Source: Cetobacterium sp. UBA6069 (GTDB taxonomy: Bacteria; Fusobacteriota; Fusobacteriia; Fusobacteriales; Fusobacteriaceae). From it: 12,942 nucleotides of DNA. The position numbers were made by a program, and so were the translations under genes. The stretch covers positions 1 to 12,942 of the forward strand of contig DIXX01000029.1 in NCBI GenBank assembly GCA_002428805.1, written 5' to 3'. The notes under the pieces are model-generated. The model did not search any database and was not told the origin of the DNA. It saw nothing but the letters and a program-made list of their open reading frames with translations. This document shows positions 1-8,380 of this stretch, piece after piece. The stretch's first letter is position 1, and every line of letters begins with the position of its first letter.

Positions 1-43
1 TGGAAATTCCTCCATAATATTTTCTCAGAATAATAGTATAACA
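1..43 (-). promoter_or_regulatory. Promoter-like extended -10 and ribosome binding site of a gene beyond the left edge
   Basis: Read on the minus strand, 35-43 gives TGTTATACT, an extended -10 element (TGn followed by TATACT). No convincing -35 hexamer lies 16-19 bp upstream, which is tolerable for an extended -10. Further downstream, 8-13 reads GGAGGA, a strong Shine-Dalgarno sequence, and the window ends 7 bases later, so a start codon is expected just outside. The next leftward gene therefore probably has its own promoter and need not depend on read-through from the barrel-protein operon. The gene itself cannot be seen. Confidence 0.5.
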
Positions 44-91
44 TATTTTCATAAAAATGAGTAATCTTTATTAGTTTTCTTTAGGTTAATT

Positions 92-3000
92 CTATCCATC
101 GACTATTTCAACCTGTTCTGGAGGTTCTTTTTTTCCTTTTGCTTTATATTTGTCAAAGATATCTCCTACATTCATTCTAAATCTTAAAAATAATCCTTGA
201 GCTAACTCACCGTTTGGATCAAAATCTTTATCTCTAAATCCTATAAAATTATAGCCTAATGACAACCATAAATTATTTTTAAAAATATACCCAAGCTCAA
301 AACCTAGACCATAGTCTATATTTGTCTCGCTATCAAATAATGTTGCTAAATTAATTCCAGCTGTCCAATTTTCAAAAAGGTCATAACTTATTCCTCCTGC
401 AATTAAATAACTTCGATAACTACTTTCTGTTCCATCATAGTTTATGTTACTACTTTTCGCAGCGAACGTTATATTTTTTTCACTGTTTGTTTCACTTTGA
501 AAGTTATGAGCACTTCTTAGTATATGTGTGTATTTTTTATAGTTTTCATCTACAATATTTTTTGAATAGTTAAATTCATACTTATTAAGAGCATGATAAG
601 AGTTATCTTTTGCATCTCTATAAGCTAATCCAACTAAAAATCTATTCTCCTCTTCATCTCCTTCAATATAATATCTATTTTTAGCTATAAAATATGTACT
701 TTTATTCAATTGCTTTCCATAGCTAAGTTTATTTAAAAACGAAGATTTATCCTCTATCTCAAATTCAAACTCTCCTCTCATTCTTCCAAACTTAATCTCT
801 TCGTAATCATAACCGACTGTTAAATTTGTTTCACTACTTTCCTCAGCATTCAAAGCTTCAACTCTTTCAAAAGTTCCAAATATTTCTAAGTTTTCTATAG
901 GTTTAAACTTTCTTTTAAGTCCATATGCAAACTCAGGAATCACAGATTCATCATTATTTTGCTCTCGATACTCTGAATACACCTCTGTTTCTAAATAATT
1001 TGTTTTTACTCCAAATGCTGTTCTATTATTCTTTTCATCTCCCTCTAAATAGTAGAAATCACCAAGTTCAGAAACTAGTTCATGTCTCATATAAACAGAT
1101 GTTCTTTCAAATAACTTATAATCTGCACCAATAGCTATTCTTTTTTGATCAGGATTTTCAATAGCTTGTTCATATTCTAAAAACAGTTTCAGCTTATCAT
1201 CTTCCATTCCTTTCCAAGTTACTCTTCCACCAAGACTATAAACAGATTCTAACTCTGTTATATTTTCTTTAATATATTGACGCAATCCCGCTTCATATTT
1301 AAAGTTTTTTATCCATTCGCTTTCATACCCTAAATAGGTATCAATCTTTCTATCTTTACTTCCACTTTCTAATGTTCTTTCTTCTAAAGATGATTCAAGT
1401 TTTACTTTTCCTTTCTCTTCAAATCCATACTCTACATTAATTTTTCCTCTATGAATACTATCTTCAACACTCGCATCTTCATTATCATACTCAGGTGTTG
1501 CTTTTTCATAGATTGCTTCTGCTTTTAAATTTTCTTTTTCATATTGTGCTAAAATTGATATAGCATCTCCTCTTTCATTTAGCCCATCTTTTGTAAAAGA
1601 TTGTTCTGCAACAAGCAGCATATGCTCGGTTTCATAGATTGCATGAAAATTGACAATTTCTTGCTTCTCTGTCTCTCTTTCATCTTTAAAAATAGATGTA
1701 CCAACCATCACCTTATCATTTACTTTATAATTTGCTTCTCCTCCATAAACTAAACTTTTCTTTCCTTCCTCATCTTCAACCTCATATGAAACTTGTATAT
1801 AAATTGGATTAAAATCCAAATCTATACTTGGAATTGGCTCTGAAAAATATAATCTTCCAAAATCATACTCTAATTTATAGTCTTCTCCTGAAACTAAATT
1901 TTTCTCTTCTAAAGTTATTCCACTTATCTTATCTCTTATAATTAAAACTACTTTTTCACTTCCCTCTACAATCTCTCTTCGGCTCAATTTATATGGACCT
2001 GAAACACCTTCACCACGAAACTCCTCTTGATATTTTACATTTGAAGTTTCTGCTATAAATGTTGTCGCAAGAATATTATCATCCTCGTATTTAACTACAG
2101 CTCCTGTCAAAGTTCGATTGTATCTTCCTAATCTCAATCTTTGATTTAATAATTCACCCGTTTTATAATCTCCATATAGTATATAAGATTGATTTCTTTC
2201 CATCTTTAAAAACAGATTGTCTTTTGATTTTCCAACGTAACCTTTAGTTGAGTTGTCACCAAAGATTGGATAATAATCTTCAGGGTCTCTATATGCAAAA
2301 AACTTGTCCTCGTTATCTTTATTTGTATCATAAGTCAATGTTAAATACCCTATATCATCTATATTTCCCTCTGCATATACAGAGCCTCTATAGAAGAATT
2401 TATCTCTGTGAGAATCAATCTCTTTTTCAAAAAAGAAATTCATATCTTTATTCTTACTAAAATTATATCGCCCTTCAATAATTCCATTTAAAAAGAAGTC
2501 TTGTTGATCTCCCTCTACATCAAGAGACACCTCTTTCTCTTTCCCTTCAGCTTTTATCTTAAAATTCACTTTACTTTTTCCTGGATTAGGTCTATAACCA
2601 ACCTCACCATATCCATCGAGATTTGTTACAAAAGTTACGCTACTCTCTGTTACACCATCCTGAGTTATAAATCTTCCTTTATTTGCATCGATAGTTACAG
2701 TTAAACTTTGATCTATTCCATATCCATATTGATCTGTACCAGTCACTTTTATTTTTTTTAAAGTGTTGTCTTCAGAACTATCAACTATCTCAACTTTTAC
2801 ATCGGCATACTGTCCTCTTACAAAGACCTCTTTTTCTATTCTAGCTCTTTCTACTCCAAACATATCGTGGTATGAAAGTCTAAGAACTGTCTTTCCAGGG
2901 TCTAATTTTACAGAACTATACTCCAAGAAAAAAACATTTGTTTCAGCTACTTTTGCTGTTAAAGTTATATTAGCTGGAGAAACTTCTACATCATTTGTAA

Positions 3001-5086
3001 AAAGTTTTAACGTTCCTTCTCCAGGTCCCTTTACCTGAAAACTCATATACTCAGGAACTAATTTTTTATCCTCAACATTTATGATATCTAAGTCGTTAGT
3101 AAAGGTATAAAGAGCTGCTTCTAATCTGTGGTCTGGAATTAAATTCCACTCTTCAATTAAACTTTTCTTTTTTTCTTCCTCTTTCTCTTCAACTTTAAAA
3201 TTTTCATATAAAATACTACTTCGGATTGCTTCTATATCTAATTCTCGTCCACTATTTATAACTCCACGCTCACCTGATGGTTCATTTCTACTTCCTAATT
3301 TTTTTTGGTCTAAAAATTTTCCTTCAATTGCTCTATCTAATTCATAATCATTTTGAACTAAAACTTCGTATCTTTTTTCTAATATTTTTTTTATAAACTC
3401 TAAATCTCTACTTCCGTCTAAAACAAGTGCAAAGTCTGCTCTTCCTAACTCAGCTTTTTTCAAATCTATAAAGCGTGATTCTCCATTTTCACTATGAAGG
3501 TATGATATATTTTTTGTTTTTGTTCCTAGCGGTAAGGTGTTTCGATATACTTTAGCTACATGAGTTAATGCCTCTACTCCATATATACTATATTTTCCAA
3601 ACCTATCACTTATTGCAAAATCTCCATTTTCTAAAAATATTTTTACTCCCGAAACAGGAATATCTTTTTCTTCATTAAACATCCCGTCTTCATCTAAATC
3701 TAAATAAACTTTTCCAATTATAATTCCTTTATCGTAAAAATTATCCTTATCCACTTTTACCTCTGCTGTTGCAATATTTGAAGTAAATACTTGTTCTAGA
3801 CTTGTTTTTCCTATCATTGTAACTCTATTAATATTCTTACCATCTTTTGCATTCGTATTCACACGAGTCATATATATTAATTTTTCGCTTTCAACAGATT
3901 TAGTTTTATTATTAACTTTTAGTTTTATATGAATCTCATTTCCACTTCTTTTTTCTACTTTTACTAAAGTAAAGTTTTCTGGAACTTTTACACTATTTTC
4001 AATAAAATCCATACCTTTTGGTAAAATATCTATAAAATCAATCTCATAAAACTCCTCATCTAAACTATTTTTTATTATAACCTCATATTTTACTAAATCT
4101 CCAATAGATGCTAATGCTGTTTTTGAAATTTTCTCAATTAATATATTCTGATCTTTTTTGTAAATTACACTATTTCTTATTTCATCATATTTTTTACCAT
4201 TATAATTTACTTCTAAGGCAATACTTCCTTTTTGAATAGTTCCAATATGTTTTGCATCTCTTATATAAAGTTCAATTTTCAGTTCTCCATTATAATTCAA
4301 ATCCTCGGTTCTATATTTTTTTAAAATATCATCATATATTAATTCTATTTTTTTTCCATCAATATATAGTTCAAATGTTGAGAACTCTACATTTTTATCT
4401 AAATCAATAGTAAAATATATATTTTCTTTTAATAAATTATCTAATTCTAAAATTCCAAATACACTTAAATCTTTATTTTTATCAAATTCTTGCTCACTAT
4501 TATTTTCTGGAGCTGTTTTTAATTTTAAATTATTTTTTATTAAAAGTTTATTTGCGACCAAACCTAAAATTGCATTATCCTCTTTCTTAACTAACTCTAA
4601 AGAGAATAATGCACTTTCTAAATTTATTGTATTTTTTATATCTTCAGCTTCTAAAAAAATCATATATTTTCTGTTGCCTTTAAATAAAAAAGTAGAACTC
4701 TCAAAATGATTCTCTTCATTGTTTTGGAGTTCTGTAACCTCTCCTGTAGAAAGGTCTATTACAGTAAATTTAATTTTATTGGCATACATTGAATTGGAAA
4801 ATGTACTTCTAAAATAGAAGTTTCTATCACTTGGTCCCCAAATCATCAAATCAGCTTTTAAAAATATCTTGTTTGCTGCTGTTAATGTCTGAGTTTTTAT
4901 ATTTTCTGGATCCTCTGTAAAATCGACATCCTGATATCTAACTGCTGTTATAACCTCGTTACTTGAAACATCACTTCCACCTCGAATACTATAACGAGCT
5001 ATGTTTGTTACTTCAAAATCACTTGATGCAAATAACGCTAAACATATAAATAGAGAGGATATTATAACTATTAATAATTTTTTCAT
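92..5086 (-). CDS. DUF11 / SdrD-B-like / Ig-like surface protein with C-terminal outer-membrane beta-barrel (1664 aa)
   Basis: Predicted outer-membrane protein that carries a large periplasmic or surface-exposed modular part on a barrel. Residues 1-20 are a signal peptide (KK, hydrophobic core, cleavage likely after LFA). Residues 21-310 are beta-rich and unrecognised. About 312-446 is a DUF11-type domain (GDLVKYEVIIKN, then DILPKGMDF). About 453-525 is SdrD-B/Cna-B-like (GKVYLDLDEDGMFNEEKD, then DRFGKYSIYGV). A charged linker (about 560-650, with EEKEEEKKK) leads to an Ig-like domain (about 685-757) and a Big-1-like domain (about 760-858). From about 865 to 1643 the sequence alternates aromatic and charged residues as a barrel does. 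It includes YYPIFGD (938-944), LYGDYKTG (970-977) and a final GFRDKDFDP...GLFLRFRM segment, which I recall from large DUF11-plus-barrel proteins of other Gram-negatives. A 20-residue hydrophilic tail follows. The mature protein has no cysteine. It is the last gene of the operon, 44 bp after the 909-aa gene, with GGGAGGGG at 5095-5102. Anchor, conduit or adhesin role is inference; specific function is unknown. Confidence 0.85.
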   Translation of the reverse strand: MKKLLIVIISSLFICLALFASSDFEVTNIARYSIRGGSDVSSNEVITAVRYQDVDFTEDPENIKTQTLTAANKIFLKADLMIWGPSDRNFYFRSTFSNSMYANKIKFTVIDLSTGEVTELQNNEENHFESSTFLFKGNRKYMIFLEAEDIKNTINLESALFSLELVKKEDNAILGLVANKLLIKNNLKLKTAPENNSEQEFDKNKDLSVFGILELDNLLKENIYFTIDLDKNVEFSTFELYIDGKKIELIYDDILKKYRTEDLNYNGELKIELYIRDAKHIGTIQKGSIALEVNYNGKKYDEIRNSVIYKKDQNILIEKISKTALASIGDLVKYEVIIKNSLDEEFYEIDFIDILPKGMDFIENSVKVPENFTLVKVEKRSGNEIHIKLKVNNKTKSVESEKLIYMTRVNTNAKDGKNINRVTMIGKTSLEQVFTSNIATAEVKVDKDNFYDKGIIIGKVYLDLDEDGMFNEEKDIPVSGVKIFLENGDFAISDRFGKYSIYGVEALTHVAKVYRNTLPLGTKTKNISYLHSENGESRFIDLKKAELGRADFALVLDGSRDLEFIKKILEKRYEVLVQNDYELDRAIEGKFLDQKKLGSRNEPSGERGVINSGRELDIEAIRSSILYENFKVEEKEEEKKKSLIEEWNLIPDHRLEAALYTFTNDLDIINVEDKKLVPEYMSFQVKGPGEGTLKLFTNDVEVSPANITLTAKVAETNVFFLEYSSVKLDPGKTVLRLSYHDMFGVERARIEKEVFVRGQYADVKVEIVDSSEDNTLKKIKVTGTDQYGYGIDQSLTVTIDANKGRFITQDGVTESSVTFVTNLDGYGEVGYRPNPGKSKVNFKIKAEGKEKEVSLDVEGDQQDFFLNGIIEGRYNFSKNKDMNFFFEKEIDSHRDKFFYRGSVYAEGNIDDIGYLTLTYDTNKDNEDKFFAYRDPEDYYPIFGDNSTKGYVGKSKDNLFLKMERNQSYILYGDYKTGELLNQRLRLGRYNRTLTGAVVKYEDDNILATTFIAETSNVKYQEEFRGEGVSGPYKLSRREIVEGSEKVVLIIRDKISGITLEEKNLVSGEDYKLEYDFGRLYFSEPIPSIDLDFNPIYIQVSYEVEDEEGKKSLVYGGEANYKVNDKVMVGTSIFKDERETEKQEIVNFHAIYETEHMLLVAEQSFTKDGLNERGDAISILAQYEKENLKAEAIYEKATPEYDNEDASVEDSIHRGKINVEYGFEEKGKVKLESSLEERTLESGSKDRKIDTYLGYESEWIKNFKYEAGLRQYIKENITELESVYSLGGRVTWKGMEDDKLKLFLEYEQAIENPDQKRIAIGADYKLFERTSVYMRHELVSELGDFYYLEGDEKNNRTAFGVKTNYLETEVYSEYREQNNDESVIPEFAYGLKRKFKPIENLEIFGTFERVEALNAEESSETNLTVGYDYEEIKFGRMRGEFEFEIEDKSSFLNKLSYGKQLNKSTYFIAKNRYYIEGDEEENRFLVGLAYRDAKDNSYHALNKYEFNYSKNIVDENYKKYTHILRSAHNFQSETNSEKNITFAAKSSNINYDGTESSYRSYLIAGGISYDLFENWTAGINLATLFDSETNIDYGLGFELGYIFKNNLWLSLGYNFIGFRDKDFDPNGELAQGLFLRFRMNVGDIFDKYKAKGKKEPPEQVEIVDG

Positions 5087-5130
5087 TATAATATCCCCTC
5101 CCTTTTATTTTTTTATTTTAAAATTGTTGC

Positions 5131-7860
5131 TTATGGACCTACAGGTGGTGTTACTACTGGTGTAGAACCATTAATTCTTACTGTAAAGTACATATTTACA
5201 TAGTGTCCTCCTTCTAAAGTTGCTAAGTCTACAACTAACTCTCCTCTAGTTCCTTCAGCTGGTTTTGTTAATATAGGACCTGATGTTTGTAAAACACCTG
5301 CTGCGTTAAATACCTCATATTTTGGAATATCCCCTACATCACTATAAGTTATAGTTGTATGGAAAGGTACCGTATCTTTTAATTGAATTGTATTTGCATT
5401 ATCGCTTCCTGTATTTTTAACTTGGATTTTATAGTATATTTTATCTCCAGGATTTGCATTTTGAAGATTATATGTCCAAGCTCCTGTTGGACTTAATCTT
5501 TGTTGCTTAGTTATAGCTAATTTTTCCGCTAAAACTTTTGTGCTATCTGTTGCTGATGTTACTGTTGGTACTGTTGAATATGTACCTTGAGTTACATTTG
5601 GTGTTATTGTTGTTACGTTTGTGCTTCCTGCTACTGCTCCGATTGGTGCATAAACTTTAGAGAATATTGTAACTTGCTCTCCAGCTTTTAATCCACCAAC
5701 AGTTGCGAAATCTATAAACGGTATATCTGTTCCAACTTCATAGATTCCATTTTTATTTACATCCAAGAATAGTTCTGTTCTCCATTGAGCTATACTTTCA
5801 TGTGTTGATAGTATTACAGAACTCGCAATTCCATCTCCCTCTAAAACATTACCATTGTTTCTAACTTGGTGAGTATAAACTATGTTTCCACCAGCATAAG
5901 TTTCACCAGTTAAGTTAGGTATAATTTGTACACTTCTTATAGCGTTTATACTTAAAGAGTCATACTTAATATCTCTAGCACCTGTAGTTAAAGATGTAAC
6001 TCTGAAGTATAAAGGTACAACTGCTGCTCCTGCTGTAGAAGCTACAGTTACTTCAGCATCTATTCTTTGACTTCCATTTGGTAAGATTATACCAGTTCTT
6101 GTTACCTCTGCTCCTCCACCTTGCTTAAATTTAACTACTACTCCTGCAGGTAAAGTCATATCAGAGAAGTCAGCTTTTGTACTTACTTCTAAAGTATATT
6201 GATCTTGAACATATGAACTTGTGTTGTTTACATGAAGTACAAATGTTCCTGTTGCTCCTGGATTTACATTGATTTGAGTTACTGGATTTCTCTCAGGTCC
6301 TAAACCAAGTCCTGGCGCTGTTGTTGGTTGCTCAGATAACGAGAAGTTATTTGTTAAGTCAACTGTTGTAACAGAAACTGTTCCCACAGTATCGTTTGCT
6401 TTAACAACATAAGTTGGTGTATAGTTACTTGTTGCATTTTTAACAATCTTATAGTTCGACCCCGGAGCAGACATATTTGTAGGTAAAGTTGCATAAAGAA
6501 TTACATTTACAGAGTTATCTACTGTGTCTGTAGATGGTAAAACTAATCCTGTATCAATCTTTCCATCTCCATTTGTATCTAAAATAGGTCTTTCAACTAA
6601 GTTTTGACCCTCTTTAGCTTCCATAGCCAATCTAAATGTAGTTCCTGTTGGGAAGAACTCATCTGATAATGCTATAGAATATCTTTCAGATGCATTTGCT
6701 ATATTTGTAAATTTATTAACAAATCTTAAAGTTTGTCCAGCTTGCCCTGTTGCAATATGATGTCCTTCAAATGTAGCACTAACATATTTTAAAATTTCAT
6801 AGTTAACAGTATTTGATGATCTATTAATTGGATCTACTCCACCTGTTGGTGTAAATTTATAAGTAGCCGTATTTGGAATTAGCTTTACTGGCGTCTTAGC
6901 GGGAACAACAACCTTAAACTCTAAATATCCATTTGGTGTATTTAATTGCTTATTACCTGGAATACCATTTGGTAATTCAAAATCAATTGTATTTGTTCCT
7001 GCAGTATATTTAAATTTGATTGGTTGTGCATTTTGAGAATCAAACTCATTATCATCAGCATCAGTTAGAACTGTATCTATTCCATCAAAGTTTTTCCACT
7101 TTGCACTTCCTGCTACATATTTAAACTCTGGTTCTAATTTATCTGATAAACTGAATAGTTTTGCTACGTTTGCTAGTGACGGATCATCATTTGCTACTTT
7201 TAAACTTACTGTTATCTCATTATCATTTTCAGATGTTCCACTTGATTTATTTAAAGCCTTATATACAATCGCATTTCCACCTGTTTGGAAATTAATTGTT
7301 TCAGAAACTTGAACCTCTGGTAAATTAACATTTCCTTTCGATTTAGCATAGATATAGCTCGAAACTCCACCCATATCATCAGTTAATTTTGTAGGAACTA
7401 CAACTAAAATACTAACTCTACTACCTGATGCAAGGTTATTTACTGGATATTTCCCATCCACAGCTACTAACTCTGTTTCACCAGCATCTATTATACCATT
7501 ACTGTTCAGATCTAAGTAGAATTTAACTCCTCTATCAGCTTCATATCCGTGTCTTAAATCATATGAATCTACTATATTACCTGTATTTGTTAAAGTATGG
7601 TTAAATACAGCTATATTTCCTCTAGTAATTGTTGTTTCTCTATCTGGTGTTAATACTAAGTTATAAGCTGAATTAACTCTAGTTATAACAATGTTCGATT
7701 GTAAATATTTTTGTACATTCGCTTCTGTATAATACGATACGTACGCCTGGTTTCCTATGTCTGTGTTAGCAGGTGGAGTATCAGTTGTCACACCATAGGC
7801 TTTTGCCCCAGCAGCAAGAGAAAGCAGTAACGCTAATTTTAAACCAATTTTTTTACTCAT
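5131..7860 (-). CDS. Large exported modular protein with DUF11-type domains and EF-hand-like loops (909 aa)
   Basis: Predicted secreted or surface protein. A signal peptide spans residues 1-21 with cleavage after AKA. The body is a chain of beta-sandwich-like modules. Related modules at about 63-165, 358-495 and 640-765 each share a TNTGN- or NNGN-like turn. Each ends with an Asp/Asn loop: DLNSNGIIDAGE (117-128), DTNGDGKIDTG (428-438) and DVNKNGIYEVGTD (700-712). These resemble calcium-binding loops of SdrD or thrombospondin type 3 repeats. A module at about 505-635 looks related but has no loop. DUF11/isopeptide-domain-like segments lie at about 200-355 and 779-895 (PGDKIYYKIQVKNTGS, then LKDTVPFH). 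It ends in PPVGP with no LPXTG, transmembrane anchor or barrel, so attachment must come from a partner. The composition is rich in Thr, Val, Asn, Ala and Gly with no cysteine, unlike the Lys/Glu-rich barrel protein next to it. The ribosome binding site is AAGGGAGAG at 7866-7874 region. A fibre or adhesin subunit is the most likely role; no named gene is recognised. Confidence 0.85.
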   Translation of the reverse strand: MSKKIGLKLALLLSLAAGAKAYGVTTDTPPANTDIGNQAYVSYYTEANVQKYLQSNIVITRVNSAYNLVLTPDRETTITRGNIAVFNHTLTNTGNIVDSYDLRHGYEADRGVKFYLDLNSNGIIDAGETELVAVDGKYPVNNLASGSRVSILVVVPTKLTDDMGGVSSYIYAKSKGNVNLPEVQVSETINFQTGGNAIVYKALNKSSGTSENDNEITVSLKVANDDPSLANVAKLFSLSDKLEPEFKYVAGSAKWKNFDGIDTVLTDADDNEFDSQNAQPIKFKYTAGTNTIDFELPNGIPGNKQLNTPNGYLEFKVVVPAKTPVKLIPNTATYKFTPTGGVDPINRSSNTVNYEILKYVSATFEGHHIATGQAGQTLRFVNKFTNIANASERYSIALSDEFFPTGTTFRLAMEAKEGQNLVERPILDTNGDGKIDTGLVLPSTDTVDNSVNVILYATLPTNMSAPGSNYKIVKNATSNYTPTYVVKANDTVGTVSVTTVDLTNNFSLSEQPTTAPGLGLGPERNPVTQINVNPGATGTFVLHVNNTSSYVQDQYTLEVSTKADFSDMTLPAGVVVKFKQGGGAEVTRTGIILPNGSQRIDAEVTVASTAGAAVVPLYFRVTSLTTGARDIKYDSLSINAIRSVQIIPNLTGETYAGGNIVYTHQVRNNGNVLEGDGIASSVILSTHESIAQWRTELFLDVNKNGIYEVGTDIPFIDFATVGGLKAGEQVTIFSKVYAPIGAVAGSTNVTTITPNVTQGTYSTVPTVTSATDSTKVLAEKLAITKQQRLSPTGAWTYNLQNANPGDKIYYKIQVKNTGSDNANTIQLKDTVPFHTTITYSDVGDIPKYEVFNAAGVLQTSGPILTKPAEGTRGELVVDLATLEGGHYVNMYFTVRINGSTPVVTPPVGP

Positions 7861-7909
7861 ATAATCTCTCCCTTTTTAATTTTTTGTGTTACTTTAAATT
7901 TTTCTAAAA

Positions 7910-8344
7910 TTAGTTAACACCCCCATTTACTTTAACTTGAACTTCTAAATTCAGAGATTCACCAGGCTCTAACTTCTCAATATTCCAACTTACTAATCTA
8001 TATTGAGAGTCATCTACCGGAGTACCATCTTGCATTATTGGATAAGGTAAAAAATCTCTTTCATTTACAGATACAAGATAATTTTTAGGATTCCCTTCGT
8101 TTGGCATAAAAGTAGTACCTGAAGGTACTGGAATTGTGGGACTTATTTTTTCCAACGCCTCCTCCGTTCCGTTTAAAATAAAGAAATTATATCCTATTAT
8201 ATCTCCAGGAGTTGCTTCAGTAGCTTCAACCTTACTTTTCACACCATCCTTATCCACTAACACTTTGTAACTCGTTAACTCTGTTTTTACCTCTGCAAAA
8301 ATTGTAGTTACTAAAACCAGAAATAAAACCAATATTCTTTTCAT
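7910..8344 (-). CDS. Small exported single-domain DUF11-like protein (144 aa)
   Basis: The signal peptide is residues 1-17 (MKR, hydrophobic core, cleavage after IFA). The mature 127 residues look like a single DUF11-type beta-sandwich. EATEATPGDIIGYNFFILNG (43-62) matches the usual 'PGD-x-V-x-Y-x-x-x-x-x-N' opening, followed by a PVPSGTTFMP turn and a closing strand set SWNIEKLEPGESLNLEVQVKV. No anchor, lipobox or cysteine is present. It lies second in the leftward operon, 36 bp after the lipoprotein and 49 bp before the 909-aa gene, with the ribosome binding site AGGAGGG at 8351-8357. Such a one-domain protein beside two multi-domain relatives could be a minor subunit, a cap or a periplasmic partner of the larger ones; which one is not decided by sequence. 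The DUF11 assignment is by motif only. Confidence 0.75.
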   Translation of the reverse strand: MKRILVLFLVLVTTIFAEVKTELTSYKVLVDKDGVKSKVEATEATPGDIIGYNFFILNGTEEALEKISPTIPVPSGTTFMPNEGNPKNYLVSVNERDFLPYPIMQDGTPVDDSQYRLVSWNIEKLEPGESLNLEVQVKVNGGVN

Positions 8345-8380
8345 AAAATACCCTCCTATGTTTAGTTTGTTTTATAATTT

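Noticed and set aside
41..60. Inverted repeat CATATTTT / AAAAATG as a terminator of the surface operon
   Set aside because: The stem is short, imperfect and only A-T pairs apart from the ends, with no following T-run on the minus strand of the needed kind.
2763..3038. Rightward open frame of 91 codons inside the barrel-protein gene
   Set aside because: It lies antisense to a strong, domain-bearing frame, has no good ribosome binding site and its Ser/Thr-rich product is what the complement of this coding sequence gives. The same holds for short rightward frames at 925-1134, 2248-2460 and 2501-2704.
92..5086. Chaperone-usher pathway usher (FimD-like) or two-partner-secretion transporter
   Set aside because: Size and barrel are suggestive, but there are no POTRA domains, no usher plug motifs and no PapD-like chaperone or pilin genes next to it.
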